DNA from: Flavobacterium sp. J372
Lineage (GTDB): Bacteria > Bacteroidota > Bacteroidia > Flavobacteriales > Flavobacteriaceae
Direction: 5' to 3'
Assembly: GCF_024699965.1 (NCBI RefSeq)
Contig: NZ_JAJOMZ010000004.1
Coordinates: 806,001-870,000, forward strand
DNA: 64,000 bases
Position numbers and translations under genes: made by a program. Shown piece by piece: positions 26,554 through 35,762 of the stretch (within the stretch, counting starts at the first letter, position 1; every line of letters starts with the position of its first letter). The notes under the pieces are model-generated. The model worked only from the letters and a program-made list of their open reading frames with translations, ran no database searches and had not been told where the DNA came from.

Positions 26554-27774
26554 ATGGACAGGAGGGTTGTAATCACGGGCATGGGCATTTATTCATGCAT
26601 AGGTACATCGCTTGATGAGGTTAAAGATTCGCTATACCACGGCAAATCGGGAATTGTGCTTGATGAGGACAGGAGGGACTTCGGTTTCCGCTCGTGCCTT
26701 ACCGGTATGGTGCCAAAACCTGACCTTAAAGACTTGTTGAGCCGCAGGCAGCGCGTGAGTATTGGTGAAGAGACCGAATATGCTTACATGGCTACCATAC
26801 AGGCACTCAAGGCAGCGGGTATAGATGATGAGTTCCTCGATAACAATGAGGTAGGTATAATGTATGGCAATGACAGCGTAAGCAAAGCTATTATTGATGC
26901 TACCGATATTATCCGTGAGAAGAAAGACACTGCGCTTATCGGCTCAGGCGCTATCTTCAAATCGATGAACTCTACTGTTACCATGAACCTTTCAACCATA
27001 TTCAGGCTGAAAGGCGTAAACCTTACCGTGAGCGCGGCATGTGCCAGCGGATCGCATTCACTGGGCATGGGCTTCCATCTTATAAAAAGCGGCCTGCAGG
27101 ATACCATCATCTGCGGAGGCGCACAGGAAATAAACAAATATGCAATGGGCAGTTTTGACGGTCTGGGTGTTTTCTCGCCCGACGAGGAAAACCCGGCAGC
27201 GGCATCACGACCGTTTGACTGTTCTCGCAACGGCCTTGTACCAAGTGGCGGCGGCGCAACATTGATATTGGAAAGTTATGAGTCAGCCGTGAAGCGCGGC
27301 GCACCCATACTTGCCGAGATAATAGGTTACGGCTTCTCGTCAAATGGCGGCCACATCTCTACGCCTAATGTTGAAGGGCCTGCGCGTGCCATGCGCCGTG
27401 CGGTGGAGATGGCCGGTATAGACCCTTCAGAAATTGACTACATCAATGCACATGCCACATCAACGCCTGTAGGCGATGCCAATGAAGCTAAGGCTATTGA
27501 CGAGATTTTTGGCGCAAGCAGGCCTTATGTGAGCTCTACCAAAAGCATGACGGGGCATGAGTGCTGGATGGCTGGCGCCAGTGAAGTAATCTATTCGGTA
27601 CTTATGATGCAGAACTCATTCATAGCGCCGAATATCAATTTTGAAACGCCTGATGAAGACTCGGCAAAATTAAATATGGCCGCAACCACTGTAGATAAGG
27701 AAATTAATATATTTTTGTCGAATTCTTTTGGGTTCGGGGGTACCAACTCAGCACTAATAGTTAAAAAAGTTTAA
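26554..27774 (+). CDS. Beta-ketoacyl-ACP synthase (KAS II type)
   Basis: A 406-residue thiolase-fold condensing enzyme. Catalytic Cys163 is in VSAACASGSHS; the two histidines are in INAHATSTPVGD and SMTGHECWMAG; the C-terminus has SNSFGFGGTNSALIV. All catalytic residues are present, so it should condense malonyl-ACP with the growing chain. It is followed at once by an ACP gene, so the pair forms one of the two KS-ACP modules in the cluster. Confidence 0.94.
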   Translation: MDRRVVITGMGIYSCIGTSLDEVKDSLYHGKSGIVLDEDRRDFGFRSCLTGMVPKPDLKDLLSRRQRVSIGEETEYAYMATIQALKAAGIDDEFLDNNEVGIMYGNDSVSKAIIDATDIIREKKDTALIGSGAIFKSMNSTVTMNLSTIFRLKGVNLTVSAACASGSHSLGMGFHLIKSGLQDTIICGGAQEINKYAMGSFDGLGVFSPDEENPAAASRPFDCSRNGLVPSGGGATLILESYESAVKRGAPILAEIIGYGFSSNGGHISTPNVEGPARAMRRAVEMAGIDPSEIDYINAHATSTPVGDANEAKAIDEIFGASRPYVSSTKSMTGHECWMAGASEVIYSVLMMQNSFIAPNINFETPDEDSAKLNMAATTVDKEINIFLSNSFGFGGTNSALIVKKV

Positions 27775-27784
27775 GATTCAGGAA

Positions 27785-28036
27785 ATGGATAAAGCAGCGA
27801 TTATAGAGAAGATTAATGATTTTTTAATTGACGAATTTGAGGTTAACGGCGATGATATTCAGCCTGATGCCAACCTTAAAGACACCCTTGGCCTTGACAG
27901 CCTTGATTATGTTGACCTTGTGGTTACCGTAGAATCAAACTTCGGCGTGAAGCTGGGGGAAGCTGACTTTGTGGGTATTGCCACTTTCCAGAACTTTTAT
28001 GACCTTATTGAAAATAAGGTGAAAGCCAAGCAGTAG
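27785..28036 (+). CDS. Acyl carrier protein
   Basis: An 83-residue ACP. The phosphopantetheine attachment site is Ser39 in LGLDSLDYVDLV. Acidic four-helix pattern. It carries the growing chain for the adjacent ketosynthase. A phosphopantetheinyl transferase is not encoded in this window and must come from elsewhere. Confidence 0.95.
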   Translation: MDKAAIIEKINDFLIDEFEVNGDDIQPDANLKDTLGLDSLDYVDLVVTVESNFGVKLGEADFVGIATFQNFYDLIENKVKAKQ

Positions 28037-28038
28037 CC

Positions 28039-28926
28039 ATGAGCGACTGGGACGGCAAGTCTAAAGGTAACCTGCTGGGTTACAAAATATTTGTCTTTTT
28101 TATAAAGAATATCGGCGTGAGGTCGGCCTATTTTGTGCTGTACTTTGTTGCTGCCTACTACTTTTTATTCCTTTGGCAAACTAATAAGGTCACCTTTTAC
28201 TATCTGCACAACAGGATGGGCTACAGCTACTGGAAAGCCAAAAGATTGCTGTATTCAAGCTACTATGTTTTCGGGCAGACCCTTATTGACAAGACAGCCA
28301 TTTCGGCAGGGATGCGCGACAGCTTTACCTATGAGTTTGACGGCATTGAAACGCTTAAAGGGCTTCTGGCACAGAAAAAAGGTGCCGTGCTCATTAGTGC
28401 TCATATTGGTAATTTTGAGATATCAGAGTTTTTCCTTTCTGAGGTAAGCGCTGACTTTCGCATAAACCTTGTAACAGCCGATATGGAGCAGCATGCCATC
28501 AAGCAATATCTTGAAAGCATATCACTGGGTACAACGGTAAAGTTCATCAAAATTCAGGATGACCTGAGCCATATCTACGAAATCAATGCAGCCCTTGCCA
28601 ATAATGAACTGGTTTGCTTTACGGGCGACCGCTACTTTGAACATACCAAAACACTGCAGGCAGAGTTTTTGGGTAAAGAAGCTCATTTTCCTTCAGGGCC
28701 ATTCCTCATTGCATCGCGCCTTCGGGTGCCGGTAGTTTTCGTATATGTAATGAAAGAGAAAAACCTGCACTACCACCTGTATGCCCGTGAAGCTGTGGTA
28801 AAACACCGCGATGAGCAGGCATTGCTTGCAACTTACGTAGAGAGCATAACCGGTATGCTGCGCAGATATCCGCTGCAATGGTTCAATTATTTTGATTTCT
28901 GGAAGGCTTTTTCAAAAACTTCGTAA
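28039..28926 (+). CDS. LpxL/HtrB-like lipid acyltransferase
   Basis: A 295-residue membrane-associated acyltransferase. One membrane segment lies near residues 30-52. The catalytic H-x4-E is visible in AVLISAHIGNFEIS, and VCFTGDRYF with FPSGPFLIA completes the LpxL pattern. In flexirubin and aryl polyene clusters this family is the candidate for ester formation between the aryl polyene acid and the resorcinol; that is inference. It lies 2 bases after the ACP gene. Confidence 0.87.
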   Translation: MSDWDGKSKGNLLGYKIFVFFIKNIGVRSAYFVLYFVAAYYFLFLWQTNKVTFYYLHNRMGYSYWKAKRLLYSSYYVFGQTLIDKTAISAGMRDSFTYEFDGIETLKGLLAQKKGAVLISAHIGNFEISEFFLSEVSADFRINLVTADMEQHAIKQYLESISLGTTVKFIKIQDDLSHIYEINAALANNELVCFTGDRYFEHTKTLQAEFLGKEAHFPSGPFLIASRLRVPVVFVYVMKEKNLHYHLYAREAVVKHRDEQALLATYVESITGMLRRYPLQWFNYFDFWKAFSKTS

Positions 28927-28980
28927 AAATACAGCTCCCATTGGGGGTGTTGCTTAATAATCATTATATTACGGCCTGTT

Positions 28981-30653
28981 ATGCAAAACTACGATGCAAT
29001 AATTATCGGTTCAGGGGCAGGCGGGCTTACCACGGCTTTGTGCCTTGCACGCGCCGGTAAAAAGTTTTGGTGCTTGAGCAGCATTATGTTCCCGGCGGAT
29101 GGTGCCATAGCTTTACCCTTGGCGGGCAGCGCTTCAGTCCGGGTGTGCATTACATAGGTTTGTGCGAAGAAGGGCAGTCAACGTCTGAACTTTATAAAGG
29201 CCTGGGTATAGCCAATGACATTGTGCTGTTCCGGATGAACCCGAAAGCTTTTGAGCATTGCATAATTGGCGGTGTTAAATATGACATTCCCGCCGGGCTT
29301 GATAACATGGCTTCTGTTGTCGGCAGTTACTTTCCATCGGAGGCAAAAGGCATTTCGAAATACATCAGGCTTGTAAAAAAAGTAAACTACCAGATGATGC
29401 TGATGCCGAGGCTCAGAGGTTTTTGGCAGCTTGCCACATCACCGTTCCGCACAGCCACGTTTGTACACCATCTCCCTTTCAGTTTAAACACAATAGTCAG
29501 CAGATATGTAAAAGACTCTCTGGCCAAAGCAGTGCTTAATGTGCAATGCGGAGACCATGGCCTTCCGCCTAAAAAAGCAAACTTTGTTGTGCATACGGCA
29601 GTTATGGGCCATTATGCTGAGGGAGGTTTTTACCCTATGGGCGGCGGCAGCGGAATTGTAAAAGCAATGACCAATGCCATTAAAAAACTGGATGGGAAAG
29701 TAAAAGTAGAGTCAACTGTTAAGAAAATCTTAATAACTAACCGTACCGCAACAGGGGTAGAACTTGAAAACGGAGAACAGATTTTTGCCGATATAATCAT
29801 TTCAAATGCCGACCCGGGAATCACATATCTTGAATTGTGCGGGCGGGAAAACCTGAGCGCTAAACTTCAAAAAAGGCTTGATGCTACACAATATTCGTGT
29901 ACATCGCTAATACTGTTCCTTACGCTGGACATGGATGTCACGAAATTTGGCATTGACTCCGGCAATATGTGGATTTTCAGAGATGAGGATACCGACAGGC
30001 AATTTGAAGACCTCACTACAACTGATGTAACTAAAGGTGAGGAGTTTCCGGGATTATTCATGAGCTGCACCACGCTGAAAGACCCTGTAAGTTTTAATGG
30101 CCGTTACCACAATTTTGAGATAGTAACTTATGTGGATTACAATTGCGTTTCACAGTTTAGTGATGAAAAAGACTATCAAACTGAAGAGTACAAAGCCTTT
30201 AAAGACAAGGTGATAGCTAAATTCCTGAATACGGTTGAAAAGCATATTCCCGGTGCCAGACAAAATATTGTACAGGTTGAACTCGGCACACCGAAGACCA
30301 ACCGTTTTTATATAAATTCCACCCGGGGCAATGTTTATGGTACAGAAAAGAGCCTGAGTAATGTTGGCCCGATGGCTTTTAAGAAAAAATCTGAAATAAA
30401 AAACTTATACCTGTGCGGGGCCAGTACGCTCTCCCATGGCGTGGCAGGCGCTTCTTACAGCGGGCTTGAAACAGCGAAAGTTATTTTAGGGCTGCCCGAA
30501 GATGAAATTTTAAAATATTCTGATGAGCAGGAGTTACGAGTTTTTGATGCCGATAATCCTGCCTCGTGGCCCGATTGGGTGCATGCCAAACGCAGTGATA
30601 AGGTGCGCCATTTCAAAGAATTAAAATTAAATACGGAGGAGGCAGGAATTTAA
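28981..30653 (+). pseudogene. CrtI-like FAD-dependent oxidoreductase, frameshifted at A5
   Basis: The ATG at 28981 opens MQNYDAIIIGSGAGGLTTAL, the Rossmann FAD site, but the frame is lost at an A5 run (29059-29063). One more A restores GKKVLVLEQHYVPGGWCHSF and the rest of the 528-codon ORF, which as written can only start at a TTG. The restored protein has ~557 residues and the phytoene desaturase / retinol-saturase layout, with FYPMGGGSGIVKAM and a C-terminal GASTLSHGVAGASYSG. A role in polyene or ring oxidation or reduction is likely. A second paralogue is encoded at 50114. The 3' end overlaps darA. Confidence 0.82.
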
Positions 30654-31602
30654 TGAAAAACGTTCTTGTAATATACTTTTCACAATCGGGGCAATTGAAA
30701 GAAATTGCTAAAAACATAACCCTTCCTTTAGAACAGGAACCGGGTATGAACCTTGTTTACCATGAGATTGAGATGGAAAAGCCTTTCCCGTTCCCGTGGA
30801 ATAAGGAAGCGTTTTTTGATGCGTTCCCTGAATCTTTCCTGCAGGTACCTGCATCTATAAAACCTGTGCCGCAGCATATACTTGACATGAAGTTTGACCT
30901 GGTATTGCTGCATTACCAGATATGGTTTTTATCACCGTCAATCCCCGTCAACTCTTTCCTTAAAAGCGAATACGCAAGGCAAATACTGAATAATACACCG
31001 GTTATAACCATAAGCGGAAGCCGCAACATGTGGTTTATGGCGCAGGAAAAAATTAAAGGGCTTCTTATTCAAAACAACGCGCAACTGAAAGGTAATATAG
31101 CTTTGGTAGACAGGGCCGGAAACCTTATAAGCGTTATTACTATTGTTGAATGGATGTTCAGCGGTAAAAAATACAAACACCTTGGCATCTTCCCGATGCC
31201 GGGCGTATCGCAGAAAGATATAGATGAGTCGGTAAAATTCGGTTATCCTATAAAAGACGCGACATTGTCAGGCAATTAACCGCGCTTCAGCCAAAACTAC
31301 TGGCCCTTGATGCAGTGAGGGTGAGTCCGTATTTGGTAGGTGTAGATAAAAAAGGGAACCATATCTTCAGTAAATGGTCGGCTTTCATCATAAAGAAAAG
31401 GGGTGAATCGCGCAGAAGGCTGTTGAAGGTGTTCATTGTTTATTTAGTACTGGCCATTTGGGTTATTTCGCCAATTGTCTTTATATTGCACCTCATTTCT
31501 TATCCCTTTAAGCTGAAAAAAATGAAAAGGCAGGTAGCTTACTTTAAGGGAGTTGACTACAAACCGATAAAACAGAGTACGAGTAAAAATAATTATGTTT
31601 GA
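30653..31602 (+). pseudogene. darA: Dialkylresorcinol condensing enzyme DarA, frameshifted
   Basis: The first ORF (30653-31279) starts MKNVLVIYFSQSGQLKEIA, a flavodoxin-like fold seen in DarA. It stops after ATLSGN. The next frame carries LTALQPKLLALDAVRVSP and on to a C-terminal membrane-proximal helix and the end at 31602. One extra base near 31274-31277 joins them smoothly (SGN-LTALQPK) into ~317 residues, the DarA length. DarA with DarB makes the 2,5-dialkylresorcinol half of flexirubin; DarA is the aromatase-type partner. The stop overlaps the darB start. Confidence 0.82.
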
Positions 31603-32728
31603 CGTATATATAACAAGGTCCGGTAAGTTTTTACCCAACGAAAAGGTCACCAACGACGAGATGGAGGGCATACTGGGCAAAATAGACGATACTGCCAGTA
31701 AAGCCCGGCGCATAGTGCTGAGGAACAATGGTATAAAAACGCGCTATTATGCCATGGACAAAGACGGAAACATAACACACAATAACGCCGAACTTACCAA
31801 TCTGGCTATTGAACAGATGTATGACGAAGATTTTACAAAAGATGATGTCGAGCTGCTTTCAGTTGGCACATCATCTCCGGACAATCTTTTCCCGTCACAC
31901 GCTTCAATGGTGCATGGATTGATGAAGAACCATTCCATTGAGCTGAATTCTTCATCAGGGGTGTGCTGCGCCGGCATGAATGCCTTAAAATTCGGTTATC
32001 TTTCCATTAAATCCGGCAATACCAATAATGCGGTATGTACCGGTTCAGAAAGATCTTCAACATGGATGCTTTCCGATAAATTTGAAAACGAGATCATTAA
32101 CCTGAAGAAACTTGAAGAACAGCCGGTTATCGCATTTAAAAAAGATTTTTTAAGATGGATGCTTTCAGACGGCGCAGGCGCGCTATTACTTGAGAATAAG
32201 CCGGGTAATGATGTTTCGCTGAAAATAGAATGGATGGAAGCATATTCATTCGCTCATGAGCTTGAAGCCTGTATGTATGCAGGCGGCGATAAGCTGGAAG
32301 ACGGCACTTTGAAACCGTGGCAGGACTACAAGCCGCAGGAATGGCTGACGCAGTCTGTATTTAGTGTGAAGCAGGATGTAAAGCTGCTTGATAAATATGT
32401 TATTGAAAAAGGTGCTGATTGTACTAAAAATGCCCTTGAAAAGAATGGTGTAAAGCCTGAAGAGATAGACTATCTTCTGCCGCACGTGTCATCACACTTT
32501 TTTGTAGAGAAGCTTGATGCCGCCTATAAAGAGCGAGGGCTTGACATACCTGTGGAAAAATGGTTTATGAACCTTAGTGAAGTAGGAAATGTGGGCGCAG
32601 CCTCAATATACCTGATGATAGAAGAGCTGATGCACAGTGGAAAACTTAAAAAAGGACAGAAAATATTAGCTGTTGTACCTGAAAGCGGCAGGTTTAGCTA
32701 TGCTTTTGCTTATATGACTGTATGCTGA
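31595..32728 (+). CDS. darB: Dialkylresorcinol synthase DarB (KAS III-like ketosynthase)
   Basis: A 377-residue FabH-like condensing enzyme. Catalytic Cys125 is in SSGVCCAGMNALKFG; His is in YLLPHVSSHFF; Asn is in SEVGNVGAASIYL. DarB condenses two acyl-thioester chains to the cyclohexanedione precursor of 2,5-dialkylresorcinol. The position next to darA is diagnostic. It starts 8 bases before the end of darA and overlaps the following hotdog gene. Confidence 0.93.
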   Translation: MFDVYITRSGKFLPNEKVTNDEMEGILGKIDDTASKARRIVLRNNGIKTRYYAMDKDGNITHNNAELTNLAIEQMYDEDFTKDDVELLSVGTSSPDNLFPSHASMVHGLMKNHSIELNSSSGVCCAGMNALKFGYLSIKSGNTNNAVCTGSERSSTWMLSDKFENEIINLKKLEEQPVIAFKKDFLRWMLSDGAGALLLENKPGNDVSLKIEWMEAYSFAHELEACMYAGGDKLEDGTLKPWQDYKPQEWLTQSVFSVKQDVKLLDKYVIEKGADCTKNALEKNGVKPEEIDYLLPHVSSHFFVEKLDAAYKERGLDIPVEKWFMNLSEVGNVGAASIYLMIEELMHSGKLKKGQKILAVVPESGRFSYAFAYMTVC

Positions 32729-33153
32729 TGGAATCAATGATAAGTAAAGAAACCTTGCAGGCACTTATACCGCAAAAGGCTCCTTTTGTGATGGTTGATG
32801 CATTATACAGGTTCGGGGAAAATGCTCTTACCGCAGGGCTTACGGTGACTGAAGGTAACATCTTTACAACTGAAGGGAAGTTTACAGAGCCGGGAATTGT
32901 AGAGCATATGGCACAATCGGTCGCATTATATACAGGGTACCAATACTATCTTAAGCAAGAACAGGCACCCACGGGCTATATAGGCTCTATAAAAGAAGTA
33001 AGCATAACCAGGCTGCCTGAAAATGGCGAAAAACTTGTGACAACTGTAAGCGTATTACAGGAATTTATGGGCATAACACTTGTTGATATAGTTACGTCAA
33101 TAAATAACGAGCCAATAGCCAAAAGCCAGATGAAAACGGTGCTGGCAAAATAG
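32722..33153 (+). CDS. Hotdog-fold 3-hydroxyacyl-ACP dehydratase-like protein
   Basis: A 143-residue single hotdog domain with LIPQKAPFVMVDALYRF and EPGIVEHMAQSVALYTGYQY. The His of the FabZ HFPG motif is not obvious, so it belongs to the divergent dehydratase group seen in aryl polyene clusters. It probably dehydrates beta-hydroxyacyl-ACP to enoyl-ACP. Either of two nearby ATGs (32722 or 32728) may be the start. The next gene is a paralogue. Confidence 0.82.
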   Translation: MLMESMISKETLQALIPQKAPFVMVDALYRFGENALTAGLTVTEGNIFTTEGKFTEPGIVEHMAQSVALYTGYQYYLKQEQAPTGYIGSIKEVSITRLPENGEKLVTTVSVLQEFMGITLVDIVTSINNEPIAKSQMKTVLAK

Positions 33154-33154
33154 T

Positions 33155-33607
33155 ATGGAGAAAGTAGTTGAAATACAGCATTTCCTGCCCCACCGCAAGC
33201 CTATGCTTATGGTTGACTACATCATGGCGATGGACAGGGAGAATGTTGTAACAACTTTTTCTGTAAAAGCAGACAACGTTTTTGCAGATGATGGTCGGTT
33301 TACAGAGCCGGGCCTCATAGAAAATGCAGCGCAAACCTGCAGTGCCATAGTTGCTAAGTCTTATTTTGTAAACGATGACGATACTGTACAAAGTAAAGAT
33401 GTAATAGGTTTTATAAGCTCAATAAAAAAAGTAATTATACACAGCCTGCCAAAAATTGGGTGTGAAATTATTACCAAAGCACAACTGGTATCGCGCTTTG
33501 ATACAGGTGAATTTATAACCTGCATGATGAGTTGCAAAAGTTACTGTGACGGCGATTTGTTATTGGAAGGAGATATAAATTTATTTATAAGGGAAGCCGG
33601 AAAATGA
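33155..33607 (+). CDS. Hotdog-fold 3-hydroxyacyl-ACP dehydratase-like protein
   Basis: A 150-residue hotdog domain that is a paralogue of the gene just upstream: FLPHRKPMLMVDYIMAM and EPGLIENAAQTCSAIVAKSYF align with it. The His in LPHRKP is a candidate catalytic residue. The two proteins may form a heterodimer. It starts 1 base after the previous stop and overlaps the next gene by 4 bases. Confidence 0.82.
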   Translation: MEKVVEIQHFLPHRKPMLMVDYIMAMDRENVVTTFSVKADNVFADDGRFTEPGLIENAAQTCSAIVAKSYFVNDDDTVQSKDVIGFISSIKKVIIHSLPKIGCEIITKAQLVSRFDTGEFITCMMSCKSYCDGDLLLEGDINLFIREAGK

Positions 33608-34005
33608 AGGAGAGTGAAGTACCGCAGGATAAAGGGAGGTTTGAAGCGCTGAATATGCGCGAACTCTGTTATGCTACCGATGAGGATGGCAACTACAAAA
33701 CGGCACTTAGTGCAGGATGGAAACCGAAGGAGATAGCGCTGGATACGGCCCTGGAAGATATTAAGGAGCGTACTGAAGAAGCAAGGCAGGCCGTAGCACA
33801 AGGTAAATTAAGCCCAATTGCTTACTATATGGAGCTGAACAAAATGGATTTGCCTGTGCTTGCCGGCTACGTAAGCATGTGGCAATGGCGCGTGAAAAGA
33901 CATTTTAAGCCGGCTGTATTTTCAAGATTAAATAATAAGCTTTTGGGAAAATATGCAGGCGCTTTCAATATAACTGTTGACGAATTGAAGAACTTTAAAG
34001 GCTGA
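33604..34005 (+). CDS. Conserved flexirubin-cluster protein of unknown function
   Basis: A 133-residue soluble protein without signal or membrane segment. Largely helical: KEIALDTALEDIKERTEEARQAVAQGKLSPIAYYMELNKM, then LAGYVSMWQWRVKRHFKP. I recognise no domain. It overlaps the stop of the hotdog gene by 4 bases and sits 2 bases before the BtrH-like gene, so it belongs to the pathway. A small chaperone or accessory role is a guess only. Confidence 0.8.
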   Translation: MKESEVPQDKGRFEALNMRELCYATDEDGNYKTALSAGWKPKEIALDTALEDIKERTEEARQAVAQGKLSPIAYYMELNKMDLPVLAGYVSMWQWRVKRHFKPAVFSRLNNKLLGKYAGAFNITVDELKNFKG

Positions 34006-34007
34006 TA

Positions 34008-35003
34008 ATGCAAACAGATTTTAAACATTACCAGTCGGCCCACTGCGAAAATGGTGTAGCCTCAAACCTTTTGAAACACAATGGCTTAAATATAAGCGAG
34101 CCAATGGTTTTTGGGTTAGGTTCAGGGCTGTTTTTTGTATTCCTGCCATTTATAAAAGTAAACCATGCACCGGCATTCAGTTACAGGCCATTACCGGGCT
34201 GGATATTCAACCGCCTTTCCAAAAGGCTGGGCATAAAAATAAAACGAACAAAATTTTCAAGCCCTGCCGCTGCTGAAAAGGCGCTGCTGGAAAATCTTGA
34301 AAACAATATACCTTCAGGCCTTCAGGTTGGGGTATATAACCTTACCTATTTCCCTGACGAATACCGTTTTCACTTCAATGCGCACAACCTTGTGGTGTAT
34401 GGCAAAGAAGGTGATAACTACCTTATAAGCGACCCTGTAATGGAACGCACCACAACCCTTACAGGCACCGAGCTTGAAAAAGTCCGTTTTGCCAAGGGCG
34501 CATTTGCACCTAAAGGGCAAATATACTATCCGATACATATACCGAAAGATATTGACTTCAATAAAGCGATAAGCAAAGCTATAAAAGCCACCTGCCGTGA
34601 TATGCTTGCTCCATTTCCGCTGGTTGGTGTGGGAGGCATGAGGTATGTTGCTAAAAAAATCAGGAAGTGGCCTGTAAAGTTGGGGCCGAGAAAAGCCAAC
34701 CATTACCTTGCGCAAATGGTACGCATGCAGGAAGAGATTGGTACAGGCGGCGGCGGTTTCCGCTTTATTTATGCGGCGTTTCTTCAGGAAGCATCAGTAA
34801 TAATGGATAATCCGGAGTTAAAAAAGCTTTCGCTTGAAATGACCGAAATAGGCGATGCATGGCGAGATTTTGCTGTTGAGGCATCCCGTGTATATAAAAA
34901 CCGCAGCTCAAAACAAGATGTGTATAACCATCTTGCATCCACCCTTGAGGCTATAGCCGACAGGGAAGAGCAATTTTTCAAAAAACTTAGAAAAGCAGTA
35001 TAA
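34008..35003 (+). CDS. BtrH-like N-terminal / DUF4872 protein
   Basis: A 331-residue protein. The first part has HCENGVASNLLKHNG (candidate nucleophile Cys), FNAHNLVVYGKEGDNYLISDPV (His and Asp), the layout of BtrH-type papain-like acyltransferases, which move an acyl group from an ACP to an amine in butirosin synthesis. The second part (~175-331) is the helical DUF4872 region. Here it may move an acyl or aryl group from an ACP. Its substrate is unknown. Confidence 0.82.
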   Translation: MQTDFKHYQSAHCENGVASNLLKHNGLNISEPMVFGLGSGLFFVFLPFIKVNHAPAFSYRPLPGWIFNRLSKRLGIKIKRTKFSSPAAAEKALLENLENNIPSGLQVGVYNLTYFPDEYRFHFNAHNLVVYGKEGDNYLISDPVMERTTTLTGTELEKVRFAKGAFAPKGQIYYPIHIPKDIDFNKAISKAIKATCRDMLAPFPLVGVGGMRYVAKKIRKWPVKLGPRKANHYLAQMVRMQEEIGTGGGGFRFIYAAFLQEASVIMDNPELKKLSLEMTEIGDAWRDFAVEASRVYKNRSSKQDVYNHLASTLEAIADREEQFFKKLRKAV

Positions 35004-35762
35004 TTGGTGCAGCAAACAGTTATCAACATACAATCCCTTTCAAAGAAGTACATCGGAGCCGATTTTTATTCTGTCAATGATATTTCTATGCAGGTGAACC
35101 GCGGCGAGATACTTGGTTTGCTGGGTCCCAATGGCGCCGGTAAGACCACGCTGATATCTATGCTGTGCGGGTTGCTGAAGCCTACCTCAGGTACATTTAC
35201 TATTGAAGGCTACGATTACAATCATAATTCATGTGCCATTCGCCAGACAATAGGTGTTGTGCCTCAGGAATATGCCTTATACCCGACTCTCACAGCTACT
35301 GAAAACCTTTTGTACTTCGGCAGTATGTACGGGCTGAAAGGTAAAAACCTTCGCAAAAAAGTAGCCGAAGCATTGGAACATCTCGGGCTGGAAAAATTTT
35401 CAAATAAAAAAATTGAAACCTTTTCAGGGGGTATGAAACGCCGCGTGAACCTCCTTGCAGGATTATTGCATAACCCAACTGTGCTGTTTCTTGATGAGCC
35501 AACAGTGGGAGTTGATGTGCATTCGCGCAATGTCATCATAGAATATCTTAAGCAGGTAAATACCAACGGAACAACCATTATCTATACCTCACACCACATG
35601 GCAGAAGCCGAAGATTTTTGTACGCGCATAGCAATAATAGATACCGGCAAAATACTTGCGGAAGGTTCGGCAAGCGAGCTGATAGCTTCAGCTGAAAATG
35701 CCGAAGACCTTGAAGATGTATTCCTTTCACTAACCGGTAAAGCCTTGAGAGACCATGCATAA
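35004..35762 (+). CDS. ABC transporter ATP-binding protein
   Basis: A 252-residue ATPase. Walker A GPNGAGKTT, signature FSGGMKRRVNL, Walker B VLFLDEPTVG, and the switch His in IYTSHH. The start is TTG directly after the previous stop; an adjacent GTG is an alternative. It pairs with the permease gene downstream (8-base overlap) as a two-gene ABC-2 type exporter, perhaps for the pigment or its lipid precursor. Confidence 0.93.
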   Translation: MVQQTVINIQSLSKKYIGADFYSVNDISMQVNRGEILGLLGPNGAGKTTLISMLCGLLKPTSGTFTIEGYDYNHNSCAIRQTIGVVPQEYALYPTLTATENLLYFGSMYGLKGKNLRKKVAEALEHLGLEKFSNKKIETFSGGMKRRVNLLAGLLHNPTVLFLDEPTVGVDVHSRNVIIEYLKQVNTNGTTIIYTSHHMAEAEDFCTRIAIIDTGKILAEGSASELIASAENAEDLEDVFLSLTGKALRDHA

